Positions 7,035-15,263 of a stretch of DNA of 64,000 nucleotides are shown piece after piece. The stretch is from Bacteroidetes bacterium UBA1935 (GTDB lineage Bacteria > Bacteroidota > Bacteroidia > Chitinophagales > Chitinophagaceae). The DNA is taken from NCBI GenBank assembly GCA_002337045.1, contig DDFF01000008.1:310001-374000 (forward strand). Reading direction: 5' to 3'. The translations under genes were made by a program, and so were the position numbers. The notes under the pieces are model-generated. The model was not told the origin of the DNA, did no database searches, and saw only the letters and a list, made by a program, of their open reading frames with translations. Each line of letters starts with the position of its first letter. Positions within the stretch are counted from its first letter, which is position 1.

Positions 7035-8285
7035 ATGGCAAGTATCAATCTTATTGATTCGTTTCAGGAGTTTAAGGAGGCGGAAAACATTGACCGCCCT
7101 ACCTTAATGAAGGTTATTGAAGACGTATTCAAAACCTTGCTGCGTAAGAAATACGGCACAGATGAAAACTTTGACGTAATCGTAAACGACCAGACAGGTG
7201 ACCTTGAAATCTTCCGTCGAAGGGAGATTGTAGAAGACGGTATGTCTGAAGATGATAACCTGCAGATTGAATATAGCGAAGCTATCAAAATAGAACCTGA
7301 TTATAGCGTAGGTGAAGAGGTATATGAGGAAATGAACGTAACGGACTTTGGCCGTCGTGCTATATTGGCTGCAAAACAAACATTGGCAGCACGTATCGGC
7401 GACCTGAAGAAAAACAATCTTTTGAAAAAATATGCTGATCGCATTGGTGAAATAACAAGCGCGGAAGTATACCAGATATGGAAAAAAGAAATCCTTTTGC
7501 TGGATGATGAAGGCAACGAGGTTATCCTTCCTAAATCTGAACAGATACCTACAGACTTCTTCAAAAAAGGTGAGGCTGTACGTGCTGTAGTAAAGAAAGT
7601 AGAAATGCGCAACAATGCGCCGGTTATCATCCTGAGCCGCACACACCCTTCTTTCTTGGAGAAACTGCTGGAAATTGAAGTGCCTGAAATCATGGATGGC
7701 CTGATAGTGATTAAGAAAATAGTACGCGAACCGGGCGAACGTGCCAAAGTAGCTGTAGAAAGCTATGACGACCGTATAGATCCGGTAGGTGCTTGCGTGG
7801 GTATGAAAGGTAGCCGTATACACGGCATCGTTCGCGAACTGCGCAATGAAAACATCGACATTATTAACTACACTGCTAATATTCAACTACTTATACAGCG
7901 TTCACTGACACCTGCGCGCATCAGCCGTATGGAAATAGATGGTGAAGGCCTGCATGCAGATGTGTATCTGGAACCTGATCAGGTATCACTGGCTATCGGT
8001 AAGAAAGGTGTTAACATTAAACTGGCACAAGAGCTTACAGGTTACAGCATAGATGTTTACCGCGATTCTCAGGAAGAAACAGGTGAATACGATATCGATC
8101 TTGACGAATTCTCAGACGAAATCGACGCATGGGTTATCGAAGAGTTCAAGAAAATCGGTTGCGATACAGCACTGAGTGTACTGGGCTTATCGGTTGAAGA
8201 ACTTGTTCGCCGTACCGATCTGGAAGAAGAAACAGTACGCGATGTGCAGAAAATCCTGCAATCAGAGTTTCAGGATGGTCAATAG
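7035..8285 (+). CDS. nusA: Transcription termination/antitermination factor NusA
   Basis: NusA binds RNA polymerase and nascent RNA to modulate pausing, termination and antitermination. The N-terminal polymerase-binding domain covers about residues 1-130. An S1 domain follows, then KH1 (with DPVGACVGMKGSRI) and KH2 (SLAIGKKGVNIKLAQELTG). The protein ends soon after and lacks the acidic repeats of the E. coli protein, as is usual in this phylum. A GTG at 7026 could add three residues and has a GAGAGG upstream. The ATG at 7035 gives MASINLIDSF, the usual family start. Confidence 0.97.
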   Translation: MASINLIDSFQEFKEAENIDRPTLMKVIEDVFKTLLRKKYGTDENFDVIVNDQTGDLEIFRRREIVEDGMSEDDNLQIEYSEAIKIEPDYSVGEEVYEEMNVTDFGRRAILAAKQTLAARIGDLKKNNLLKKYADRIGEITSAEVYQIWKKEILLLDDEGNEVILPKSEQIPTDFFKKGEAVRAVVKKVEMRNNAPVIILSRTHPSFLEKLLEIEVPEIMDGLIVIKKIVREPGERAKVAVESYDDRIDPVGACVGMKGSRIHGIVRELRNENIDIINYTANIQLLIQRSLTPARISRMEIDGEGLHADVYLEPDQVSLAIGKKGVNIKLAQELTGYSIDVYRDSQEETGEYDIDLDEFSDEIDAWVIEEFKKIGCDTALSVLGLSVEELVRRTDLEEETVRDVQKILQSEFQDGQ

Positions 8286-8418
8286 TAGTAATGTAGAACA
8301 ATTGTAAGAAAGGCATTAGAAACAAGGATTGAAAAAGCCATTAGGCAAAAATGGCGTAGGTTTGTAGAACAGGCTAAGGACTAAAATAATTAGCGAATAA
8401 TATTTGAGTATATACTGA

Positions 8419-11400
8419 ATGTCAACAGGAACAAAAACACCAAGGTTACTGGCAGCGGCCAAAGAATTCAACATCGGTAAAGATACCCTTGTTGAATATC
8501 TGACAGGCAAAGGCTTTGAGATAAATGCCAGCAACCCGAACACCAAACTTACAGAGCAGATGTACGACTCTCTGCAGGCAGAGTTTGCGCAAGACAAAGC
8601 TGCCAAACGCAAGAGCGACGAGATTGCACTGCCTAAGGGTTCTCTGGGCGATGCCAAGAAGCCTAAAGAAGAGGTGGTTGCCAAAGAGAAGAAAGTAGCG
8701 GAAGAGCCTGCACCAAAGGTGGAAGAGAAAAAGGTTGAAGAAAAACCTGCACCTGTACCTGAACCGGTAGCGGAAGCACCGAAAGAAGAGGTGAAGCCTG
8801 TAGTGGTAGAAGCGCCTGCGCCAAAACCTGAACCGGTAGCAGAAGCACCGAAAGAAGAGGTGAAACCTGTAGTGGCGGAAACGCCCAAAGCAGCACCTGT
8901 TGCAGAAACACCTACAGCAGAAGAGCCTGCACATATAGAGGTAAAAGCACCTAAACTAGGTGGTCCGAATATATTGGGTAAAATCAACCTCGATGAACTG
9001 AACCAATCTTCAAGACCTAAAAAAGGTACGAAGAAGAAAGAGGAGGCAGAAGAGGTGAAACCTGCAGAGGCAGCAGCACCGCAGGAAGAAGTGGTTGAAA
9101 AACCTAAGAAAGCTAAGCCTGTAGAGGAAAAACCTGCACCGGTTGCAGAAGAACCAGTACAAGCACCTGCGCCTGCACCAACGCCAACGCCTGCACCGGC
9201 AGCTCCTGAAGAAGATGAGAAGCCAGAGCATATTGAAATGAAGGCTCCGAGACTGGAAGGCCCGAAAATCATAGGCAGGATAGAGCTTCCTGTTTCTCAG
9301 CCGGGTGGCAACAGAGACAGCAAGGAAAAACGCAATCGTAAGCGTATCCCTGTTCAGAAAAAACCGGAAACATTTAATCCGAACGATCCGCAAAGCCGTG
9401 GCCAGCAAGGTGGTAGTCAGCAACAGGGTGGCGGCGATCGTAACAATAATAATAACCGTGGCGGTGGCGGCCAGCAAGGTGGCAACCGCGGTCCGGGTGG
9501 TTTCAACCAAAACCGTGGCGGTGGCGGCCAGCAAGGTGGCAACCGTGGTCCGGGTGGTTTCAACCAAAATCGTGGTGGTGGCCAGCAAGGTGGTGGCGAC
9601 CGCAGAAGGCAAGACAGAAATGCACCGGTATCTGCACAGCAACAAGAAATTGATGCTAAAGCAATACAGGAAAAAATACGCCAGACACAAGCAAAACTTG
9701 CAGGCGGTACACGCGGCAAGAACATGAAGTCTAAGTATCGCCGTAACAAGCGAGAAGAAATGGCTGAAAAACGTGCGGCTGCCGAAGATAATCAGGCAGG
9801 CAACGTAATACAGGTAACTGAATTTATCTCTGTAAGTGAGCTGGCAAGCCTGCTGGATGTAAGCTTTGCGGAAGTAATCAGCAAATGTATGAGCCTCGGT
9901 ATCATGGTGTCTATCAACCAGCGTCTGGATGCAGAGGTGATAGAACTGGTATCAAGCGAGTTTGGTTATGATGTAGAGTTTATCAATCTGGAACAAGAAG
10001 CTGATATCGAAGAAGACGATACAGATGATCCGGAAGATATGCTGCCACGTGCACCGATTGTTACCATTATGGGTCACGTCGATCACGGTAAAACATCATT
10101 GCTTGACTATATCCGCGAAGCGAATGTGGTAGCGGGTGAAGCAGGTGGTATCACTCAGCACATTGGTGCATATCAGGTAACAACGAAAGAGGGTAAGAAA
10201 ATTACCTTCCTCGATACACCGGGTCACGAAGCGTTTACAGCGATGCGTGCGCGTGGTGCCAAAGTTGCCGACGTTGCAGTTATCGTAGTTGCTGCGGATG
10301 ATGCTATCATGCCTCAGACAAAAGAAGCGATATCGCACGCACAGGCTGCAAACCTGCCGATGGTATTTGCCATCAACAAAATAGATAAAGATGGTGCCAA
10401 CCCTGAAAAAATCAAGGAGCAACTGGCACAGATGAATATATTGGTAGAAGACTGGGGTGGTAAATTCCAAAGCCAGGAAATATCTGCCAAGAAAGGTATC
10501 AACATAGACCTGCTGCTAGAGAAAATATTGCTGGAAGCAGAATTGCTGGAAGTGAAAGCTAATCCGGACAGGTTTGCAACAGGTAGCGTTATTGAGGCAT
10601 CGCTGGATAAAGGCCGTGGTTATCAGTCTACCATCCTTGTACAGAACGGTACATTGGAACAAGGTGATATGATAGTGTGCGGACAGCACTTCGGTAAAAT
10701 TAAAGCCATGTTCAACGAACGCGGACAGCGTGTTGAAAAAGCAGGACCATCTACACCTGTACAGGTACTGGGTCTGAATGGTGCGCCGCAAGCGGGTGAG
10801 AAATTCAAAGTTTACGAAGACGAAAATGAAGCAAAAGAAATAGCTAACCACCGTGCACAAATCTTGCGTGAGCAAGGTATACGTGCCCGCAAGCACATCA
10901 CGCTCGATGAAATCGGCCGTCGTCTTGCACTGGGTAACTTTAAAGAACTGGCGCTTATCATCAAAGGTGACTTCGATGGTTCTGTAGAGGCGTTGAGCGA
11001 TTCATTGCAGAAACTTTCTACTGCAGAGGTAGCGGTAAACATCGTACACAAAGGTGTTGGTCAGATTACAGAAAGCGACGTATTGCTCGCAACTGCATCA
11101 GACGCCATCATCCTCGGCTTCCAGGTTCGTCCATCACTGCAAACATCAAGACTGGCAGAACAGGAAAACATTGAGATACGTTACTACTCCATCATCTACG
11201 ATGCGATTGACGAAATCAAGAGCGCGATGGAAGGTCTTCTTGAACCTAAGATTGAGAAGAAAACAGTATGTAATATCGAAGTGCGTGAGGTGTTCAAGAT
11301 TGGTGGCATAGGTACTATTGCAGGTAGCTATGTGCTGGATGGTAAAATGACAAGAAATACCAAACTGAATATAGTACGTGATGGTATCGTAATACATACG

Positions 11401-11553
11401 GGTGAGCTTTCTTCTCTGAAACGTTTCAAAGACGACGTGAAAGAAGTGAACGCAGGCTACGAATGTGGTTTAATGATTAAAAACTACAACGATATACGTG
11501 TAGGTGATATTATCGAAGGCTTCGATGAGGTGGAAGTGAAACGTACTTTGTAG
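8419..11553 (+). CDS. infB: Translation initiation factor IF-2
   Basis: IF-2 is the GTPase that places initiator tRNA on the 30S subunit and promotes subunit joining. The 1044-residue protein has a short N-terminal IF2-N domain. A very long acidic Pro/Glu/Ala-rich linker and a Gly/Gln/Asn-rich stretch with in-frame repeats extend to about residue 450. The GTPase domain has GHVDHGKT (about 552), DTPGHEAF (about 598) and NKID (about 652), followed by domains II-IV. It closes the rimP-nusA-infB operon after a 133-nt spacer and ends at a strong terminator. Confidence 0.98.
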   Translation: MSTGTKTPRLLAAAKEFNIGKDTLVEYLTGKGFEINASNPNTKLTEQMYDSLQAEFAQDKAAKRKSDEIALPKGSLGDAKKPKEEVVAKEKKVAEEPAPKVEEKKVEEKPAPVPEPVAEAPKEEVKPVVVEAPAPKPEPVAEAPKEEVKPVVAETPKAAPVAETPTAEEPAHIEVKAPKLGGPNILGKINLDELNQSSRPKKGTKKKEEAEEVKPAEAAAPQEEVVEKPKKAKPVEEKPAPVAEEPVQAPAPAPTPTPAPAAPEEDEKPEHIEMKAPRLEGPKIIGRIELPVSQPGGNRDSKEKRNRKRIPVQKKPETFNPNDPQSRGQQGGSQQQGGGDRNNNNNRGGGGQQGGNRGPGGFNQNRGGGGQQGGNRGPGGFNQNRGGGQQGGGDRRRQDRNAPVSAQQQEIDAKAIQEKIRQTQAKLAGGTRGKNMKSKYRRNKREEMAEKRAAAEDNQAGNVIQVTEFISVSELASLLDVSFAEVISKCMSLGIMVSINQRLDAEVIELVSSEFGYDVEFINLEQEADIEEDDTDDPEDMLPRAPIVTIMGHVDHGKTSLLDYIREANVVAGEAGGITQHIGAYQVTTKEGKKITFLDTPGHEAFTAMRARGAKVADVAVIVVAADDAIMPQTKEAISHAQAANLPMVFAINKIDKDGANPEKIKEQLAQMNILVEDWGGKFQSQEISAKKGINIDLLLEKILLEAELLEVKANPDRFATGSVIEASLDKGRGYQSTILVQNGTLEQGDMIVCGQHFGKIKAMFNERGQRVEKAGPSTPVQVLGLNGAPQAGEKFKVYEDENEAKEIANHRAQILREQGIRARKHITLDEIGRRLALGNFKELALIIKGDFDGSVEALSDSLQKLSTAEVAVNIVHKGVGQITESDVLLATASDAIILGFQVRPSLQTSRLAEQENIEIRYYSIIYDAIDEIKSAMEGLLEPKIEKKTVCNIEVREVFKIGGIGTIAGSYVLDGKMTRNTKLNIVRDGIVIHTGELSSLKRFKDDVKEVNAGYECGLMIKNYNDIRVGDIIEGFDEVEVKRTL
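8761..8875 (+). repeat. 69-bp tandem repeat inside infB (Pro/Glu/Ala linker)
   Basis: The segment beginning GAACCGGTAGC at 8761 recurs at 8830 with few differences. The 69-nt (23-codon) unit keeps the frame and encodes EPVAEAPKEEVKPVV twice. The flexible linker tolerates such length change. Confidence 0.8.
9456..9590 (+). repeat. 57-bp tandem repeat inside infB (Gly/Gln/Asn region)
   Basis: A 57-nt (19-codon) unit encoding GGGGQQGGNRGPGGFNQNR occurs twice, from about 9457 and 9514, with a partial third copy from 9571. All copies are in frame. The composition resembles RGG/GQN-type RNA-binding linkers. Confidence 0.8.
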
Positions 11554-11573
11554 GTAGGTTATATAATGTGAAG

Positions 11574-11608
11574 GTGAGCTTTGTTTTGAAACAAGGCTCA
11601 CTTTTTTT
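11574..11608 (+). terminator. Intrinsic terminator after infB
   Basis: GTGAGC...GCTCAC with an inner TTGT/ACAA pairing forms a long hairpin followed by seven T. It closes the rimP-nusA-infB operon. Confidence 0.88.
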
Positions 11609-11629
11609 AGTAACAGCGGCTTAATAGTT

Positions 11630-11637
11630 TAATTTTG
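11630..11637 (+). promoter_or_regulatory. -7 box TAATTTTG of prfA
   Basis: This matches TAnnTTTG 36 nt upstream of the prfA ATG and downstream of the infB terminator, so prfA has its own promoter. Confidence 0.6.
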
Positions 11638-11673
11638 CATGCTGATAATTTTTGACTCAATAATACGTTATAC

Positions 11674-12759
11674 ATGAGTTCTGTTCTGGGAAAACTGGAA
11701 GCTATCAAAGCTAGGTTTGATGATTTGGGGATAGCGCTTACCAATCCTGAAGTAGTAAATGACAACAAGCGTTTTTCGCAGGTGAGCCGCGAATACCGCA
11801 AGTTGGAAAAAATTGTAGATGCTTATAAGCGTTATAAGGCATGTGTAGATGGCATTGCATTTGCCAAAGAAGTGCTGGAAACGGAAAGTGATGCTGACCT
11901 GCGCGATATGGCTAAGGAAGATTTGGAAAAGCAGGAAGCACAGTTTGAAGAGCTGGAAGCCGAAGTGCGCCAATTGCTGATACCGAAAGACCCACAGGAT
12001 GAGAAAAATGCAATACTGGAGATACGTGCAGGTACTGGTGGCGACGAAGCAAGCCTATTTGCGGGCGACCTGATGCGTATGTATCTGCGCTATTGCGAAA
12101 AGAAAGGATGGAAAGTATCTGTGCTTTCTGAAACAGAAGGTACTGTTGGCGGATATAAAGAGGTGCAGCTGGAAGTAGAGGGTGATGATGTGTATGGTAC
12201 CATGAAGTTTGAAAGTGGTGTACACCGTGTGCAGCGCGTGCCCGATACAGAAGCAAGTGGCAGGGTACACACATCTGCAGCTACTGTTGCGGTAATGCCG
12301 GAGGCTGAAGAGATAGACTTTGAACTGAAAGAAAGCGACCTGAAAATGGAAACCGCGCGAAGTGGTGGTGCAGGTGGACAGAACGTTAACAAGGTGGAAA
12401 CGAAAGTTATCCTCACACACGTACCTACAGGTACCGTTATTACTTGTCAGACAGAGCGTACACAGCTGGGTAACCGTGAAAAAGCAACTGCCATGATGCG
12501 TACCAAACTGTATGAAGAGCAGGTAAGAAAACAGGAAGAAGAGATTTCGCGAAGAAGGAAGAGCCTCGTAAGCTCGGGCGACAGGTCTGCAAAAATCAGG
12601 ACGTACAACTTTCCGCAGGGAAGGATTACGGATCACCGCATCAACATGACTGTTTATAATCTGGATGAGTTTATGAATGGTAACATCGGTGATATGATAG
12701 ATGCACTGCAGTTTGCTGAGAATGCAGAAAAAATGCAATCGGGCGAAACAGTAATATAA
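11674..12759 (+). CDS. prfA: Peptide chain release factor 1
   Basis: RF1 recognises UAA and UAG stop codons and triggers peptide release. The 361-residue protein has the GGQ motif (SGGAGGQNVNKVET, about residue 233). The stop-recognition P-x-T tripeptide is PDT in HRVQRVPDTEASGR (about 190), which marks RF1 rather than RF2. Length is normal. It stands alone between its own promoter and the Wzz-like gene. Confidence 0.97.
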   Translation: MSSVLGKLEAIKARFDDLGIALTNPEVVNDNKRFSQVSREYRKLEKIVDAYKRYKACVDGIAFAKEVLETESDADLRDMAKEDLEKQEAQFEELEAEVRQLLIPKDPQDEKNAILEIRAGTGGDEASLFAGDLMRMYLRYCEKKGWKVSVLSETEGTVGGYKEVQLEVEGDDVYGTMKFESGVHRVQRVPDTEASGRVHTSAATVAVMPEAEEIDFELKESDLKMETARSGGAGGQNVNKVETKVILTHVPTGTVITCQTERTQLGNREKATAMMRTKLYEEQVRKQEEEISRRRKSLVSSGDRSAKIRTYNFPQGRITDHRINMTVYNLDEFMNGNIGDMIDALQFAENAEKMQSGETVI

Positions 12760-12823
12760 TACTGCTGCAGCTTTTGTAATGAAGAATAATAGCTAAGTTT
12801 AAAGTTTTTAATAAAACATCCTA

Positions 12824-13795
12824 ATGAGTACACCTCGTTTCGACATCGTAGATGTAACACACACACTGCGAAACAACAGGAAGACGATACTGATAGTATC
12901 AATAGTAGCTGCATTGCTGGGAACTGCTTTTTATTTGCTTTCTCAAAGAGAGTATAAGGCTATAGGCGGCTTTATTATGACCAACCCATTGTATACAGAC
13001 CGCAACAACCTCTTTCAGGAAAGTGGTATTCAGTTTGTAGACTATTTTGCAGGCGATGATGATGTGGACAGGCTGATGTCGTTGGTGGAATCTGATACCA
13101 TCAAATATCTCGTAGCAGATAAAATCAACCTTTGGGACCACTACAAACTTGACCGCTCTAAGCCAAAAGACGTTAAAAAATTGCTGGACATCTTTAAGGA
13201 TGAATATAAAGTAATACGTTCTGAATACAACGCTTGCGAAGTTAGCTATATAGATACAGAGCCTGGAACAGCTGCTAATGTGGTAAATACTACAATGCAG
13301 ACTATTGAAAGCCTGTTCAGAGGGTACTATGTAAACCAACGTGCTAAGATGATGTTATCGCTGCAAAGCAAAATAAGCGAAATGGATAGCTCTATCGCTT
13401 CTATGACCGACACGCTTGCAAAACTGCGCGATCAATACAAAATCTATGATGTTATTAATCCTGCAAGTAAAAACCTGATTGCATCGGGCGGACACGGAGG
13501 TGGAGCAGGTTATGGACAGGCAATGGAGCAGGTTCAAAACATATCTTCTCTGAAAGACCAACTGGTTGCAGACCGTGCGCGTTACACCTCTCGTCTGAAT
13601 GAGTACAGCACTACTGCACAGGTTAATGATATCCCTTTATTGCACATCACTACTACTGCAAGACCTCCTGTGAAACCAAAACCACCCGGTCTGGTATTGA
13701 CGGTTCTGTCTTGTGCGTTGATAGGTTTGTTCTTTAGCAGTATTTATTTGCTCATACGCACTTACTACAAATCTTTAATAGCTACAGCACGCTAA
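12824..13795 (+). CDS. Wzz/chain-length-determinant-like membrane protein
   Basis: This 323-residue protein has the topology of polysaccharide co-polymerases: a transmembrane helix at about residues 18-38, a large periplasmic part with coiled-coil-prone helices (about 175-245), and a second helix (about 288-312) preceded by the Pro-rich signature ARPPVKPKPPG. Such proteins regulate the chain length of exported polysaccharides. No fused tyrosine kinase is present. The next gene starts 1 nt after its stop and encodes an O-antigen-ligase-like protein, so the pair probably forms an operon for surface polysaccharide. Confidence 0.8.
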   Translation: MSTPRFDIVDVTHTLRNNRKTILIVSIVAALLGTAFYLLSQREYKAIGGFIMTNPLYTDRNNLFQESGIQFVDYFAGDDDVDRLMSLVESDTIKYLVADKINLWDHYKLDRSKPKDVKKLLDIFKDEYKVIRSEYNACEVSYIDTEPGTAANVVNTTMQTIESLFRGYYVNQRAKMMLSLQSKISEMDSSIASMTDTLAKLRDQYKIYDVINPASKNLIASGGHGGGAGYGQAMEQVQNISSLKDQLVADRARYTSRLNEYSTTAQVNDIPLLHITTTARPPVKPKPPGLVLTVLSCALIGLFFSSIYLLIRTYYKSLIATAR

Positions 13796-13796
13796 G

Positions 13797-15263
13797 ATGC
13801 AGCCACTGCTTTTCAGTAACAGAATAGATAAGCTGGTACCTTGGGGAGTATTATTTCTCTCCATAATGGCCTATGCCTACACGGGAAATTTCCTGTTGGC
13901 AGGTGTGCCATTTGCTTTTCTGTTCCTGATGCTGACGGGCGTTAGCTGGAAGACTGCATATTGGGTATTTCTTTTTACCATTCCGTTGTCGATGGATGTT
14001 CACTTTTTTGGTGAAACACTGTCTACTTCGGTACCCGATGAGCCCATTATGTGGTTGTTTCTGTTGTTGCTCTTTGTACTAGCAGCAAGCAGGCCAGCCC
14101 TCTTTCAGCGCGAATGGCTTACCAATCCATTAATACTGATACTTGCCGCGCAATATGTATGGCTGATAGTGGCGGTAATGTATTCGCACATGCCATTATT
14201 GTCTTTGAAGTTTTTGCTGGCAAAGACATGGTTTATGGCATCGTTTGTGGTACTGCCCATGTTTATCTTCAAAGAGAAGAAAGACTTTGTTAAAGGCTTT
14301 ATTGTTTCACTGGTTCCTTTGTTTATTACCATTGCAATAGTAGTGTACAGACACGCACAGATAGGTTTCAACTTTCGCAGGATAGAAATAGCTATTGGCG
14401 AAGTTTATAATAACCACGTAGATTATTCTACGGTTATGTCTATGTTCTATCCTTTACTTTGGGTGGCATATGCACTTACAAGGGGCAAAAGCCTGTTGGT
14501 GAGATTGCCTTTACTGCTGATAATAGTTGTGTTTTTACCTGCCATATATCTTACCTATGCACGTGCTGCCATGCTTGCGGTAGTATTTGCAATTGGTATT
14601 GCAATTGCCATCAGGCTGAAACTGGCACAGTGGATAATGCCTGTGTTTTACGGCCTCATAACAATGCTTATCATATATATGTCTACGGACAAGAAGTTTA
14701 TGGACTTCCGTCCCGACTATGAGCATACCTTCATGCGTAAGAAGTTTACAGACCATATAGTGGCTACATTTCGTGGGCAGGATATGTCTTCTATGGAGCG
14801 CCTGTATCGCTGGATAGCTGCGGTACGTATGAGTCAGGATGAACCTGTGAAAGGTTTCGGCCCCAATACATTCTACTATTATTACAAACCATACGGTGTA
14901 GCCTCTTTCAAAACATGGGTAAGCCACAATTTTGAAAAATCTACTACGCACAACTACTACCTCTACATGCTGGTAGAGCAGGGTTGGCCGGCTATGATAT
15001 TGTATGCCATTATGGTAATGGTAATGATAGCACAAGCGCAAAAAACCTACCATCGTTTCAAAGACAGATTCTACAAACTATGTACCATGGGGGTGGTAAT
15101 GATGTTCGGCGCAGGCTTCATCAACAACTTCTTTTCAGAGTTGATAGAAACACACAAAGTAGGTTCGCTGTTTTATTTGAGCATATCGCTGCTGGTATTG
15201 CTTACTGCCAAGAGCAAGCAATTGGAGAAAGAAGAAAAAGAAACTGCAACTGTTACGCAGTAG
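13797..15263 (+). CDS. O-antigen ligase/polymerase family membrane protein
   Basis: This 488-residue polytopic protein has about 11-12 hydrophobic segments. A larger periplasmic loop in the second half includes MSSMERLYRWIAAVRM, GFGPNTFYYYY and THNYYLYMLVEQG. That arrangement is typical of the Wzy_C/WaaL domain that polymerises or ligates polysaccharide. It starts 1 nt after the Wzz-like gene. Its 3' end overlaps ispG tail-to-tail by 11 nt. Ligase and polymerase roles cannot be separated from sequence. Confidence 0.8.
   Translation: MQPLLFSNRIDKLVPWGVLFLSIMAYAYTGNFLLAGVPFAFLFLMLTGVSWKTAYWVFLFTIPLSMDVHFFGETLSTSVPDEPIMWLFLLLLFVLAASRPALFQREWLTNPLILILAAQYVWLIVAVMYSHMPLLSLKFLLAKTWFMASFVVLPMFIFKEKKDFVKGFIVSLVPLFITIAIVVYRHAQIGFNFRRIEIAIGEVYNNHVDYSTVMSMFYPLLWVAYALTRGKSLLVRLPLLLIIVVFLPAIYLTYARAAMLAVVFAIGIAIAIRLKLAQWIMPVFYGLITMLIIYMSTDKKFMDFRPDYEHTFMRKKFTDHIVATFRGQDMSSMERLYRWIAAVRMSQDEPVKGFGPNTFYYYYKPYGVASFKTWVSHNFEKSTTHNYYLYMLVEQGWPAMILYAIMVMVMIAQAQKTYHRFKDRFYKLCTMGVVMMFGAGFINNFFSELIETHKVGSLFYLSISLLVLLTAKSKQLEKEEKETATVTQ

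Noticed and set aside
8316..9272. A Ser/Gly/Ala-rich frame opposite the infB linker
   Set aside because: It is a shadow of the repetitive Pro/Glu/Ala codons of infB.
8761..9590. infB repeats as a possible CRISPR array
   Set aside because: The repeats are in-frame coding units without unique spacers, and no cas genes are present.
11639..11677. A 12-codon upstream ORF whose TGA overlaps the prfA ATG
   Set aside because: Its ATG begins 1 nt after the prfA -7 box, so the predicted transcript starts downstream of it. It is probably not in the mRNA.
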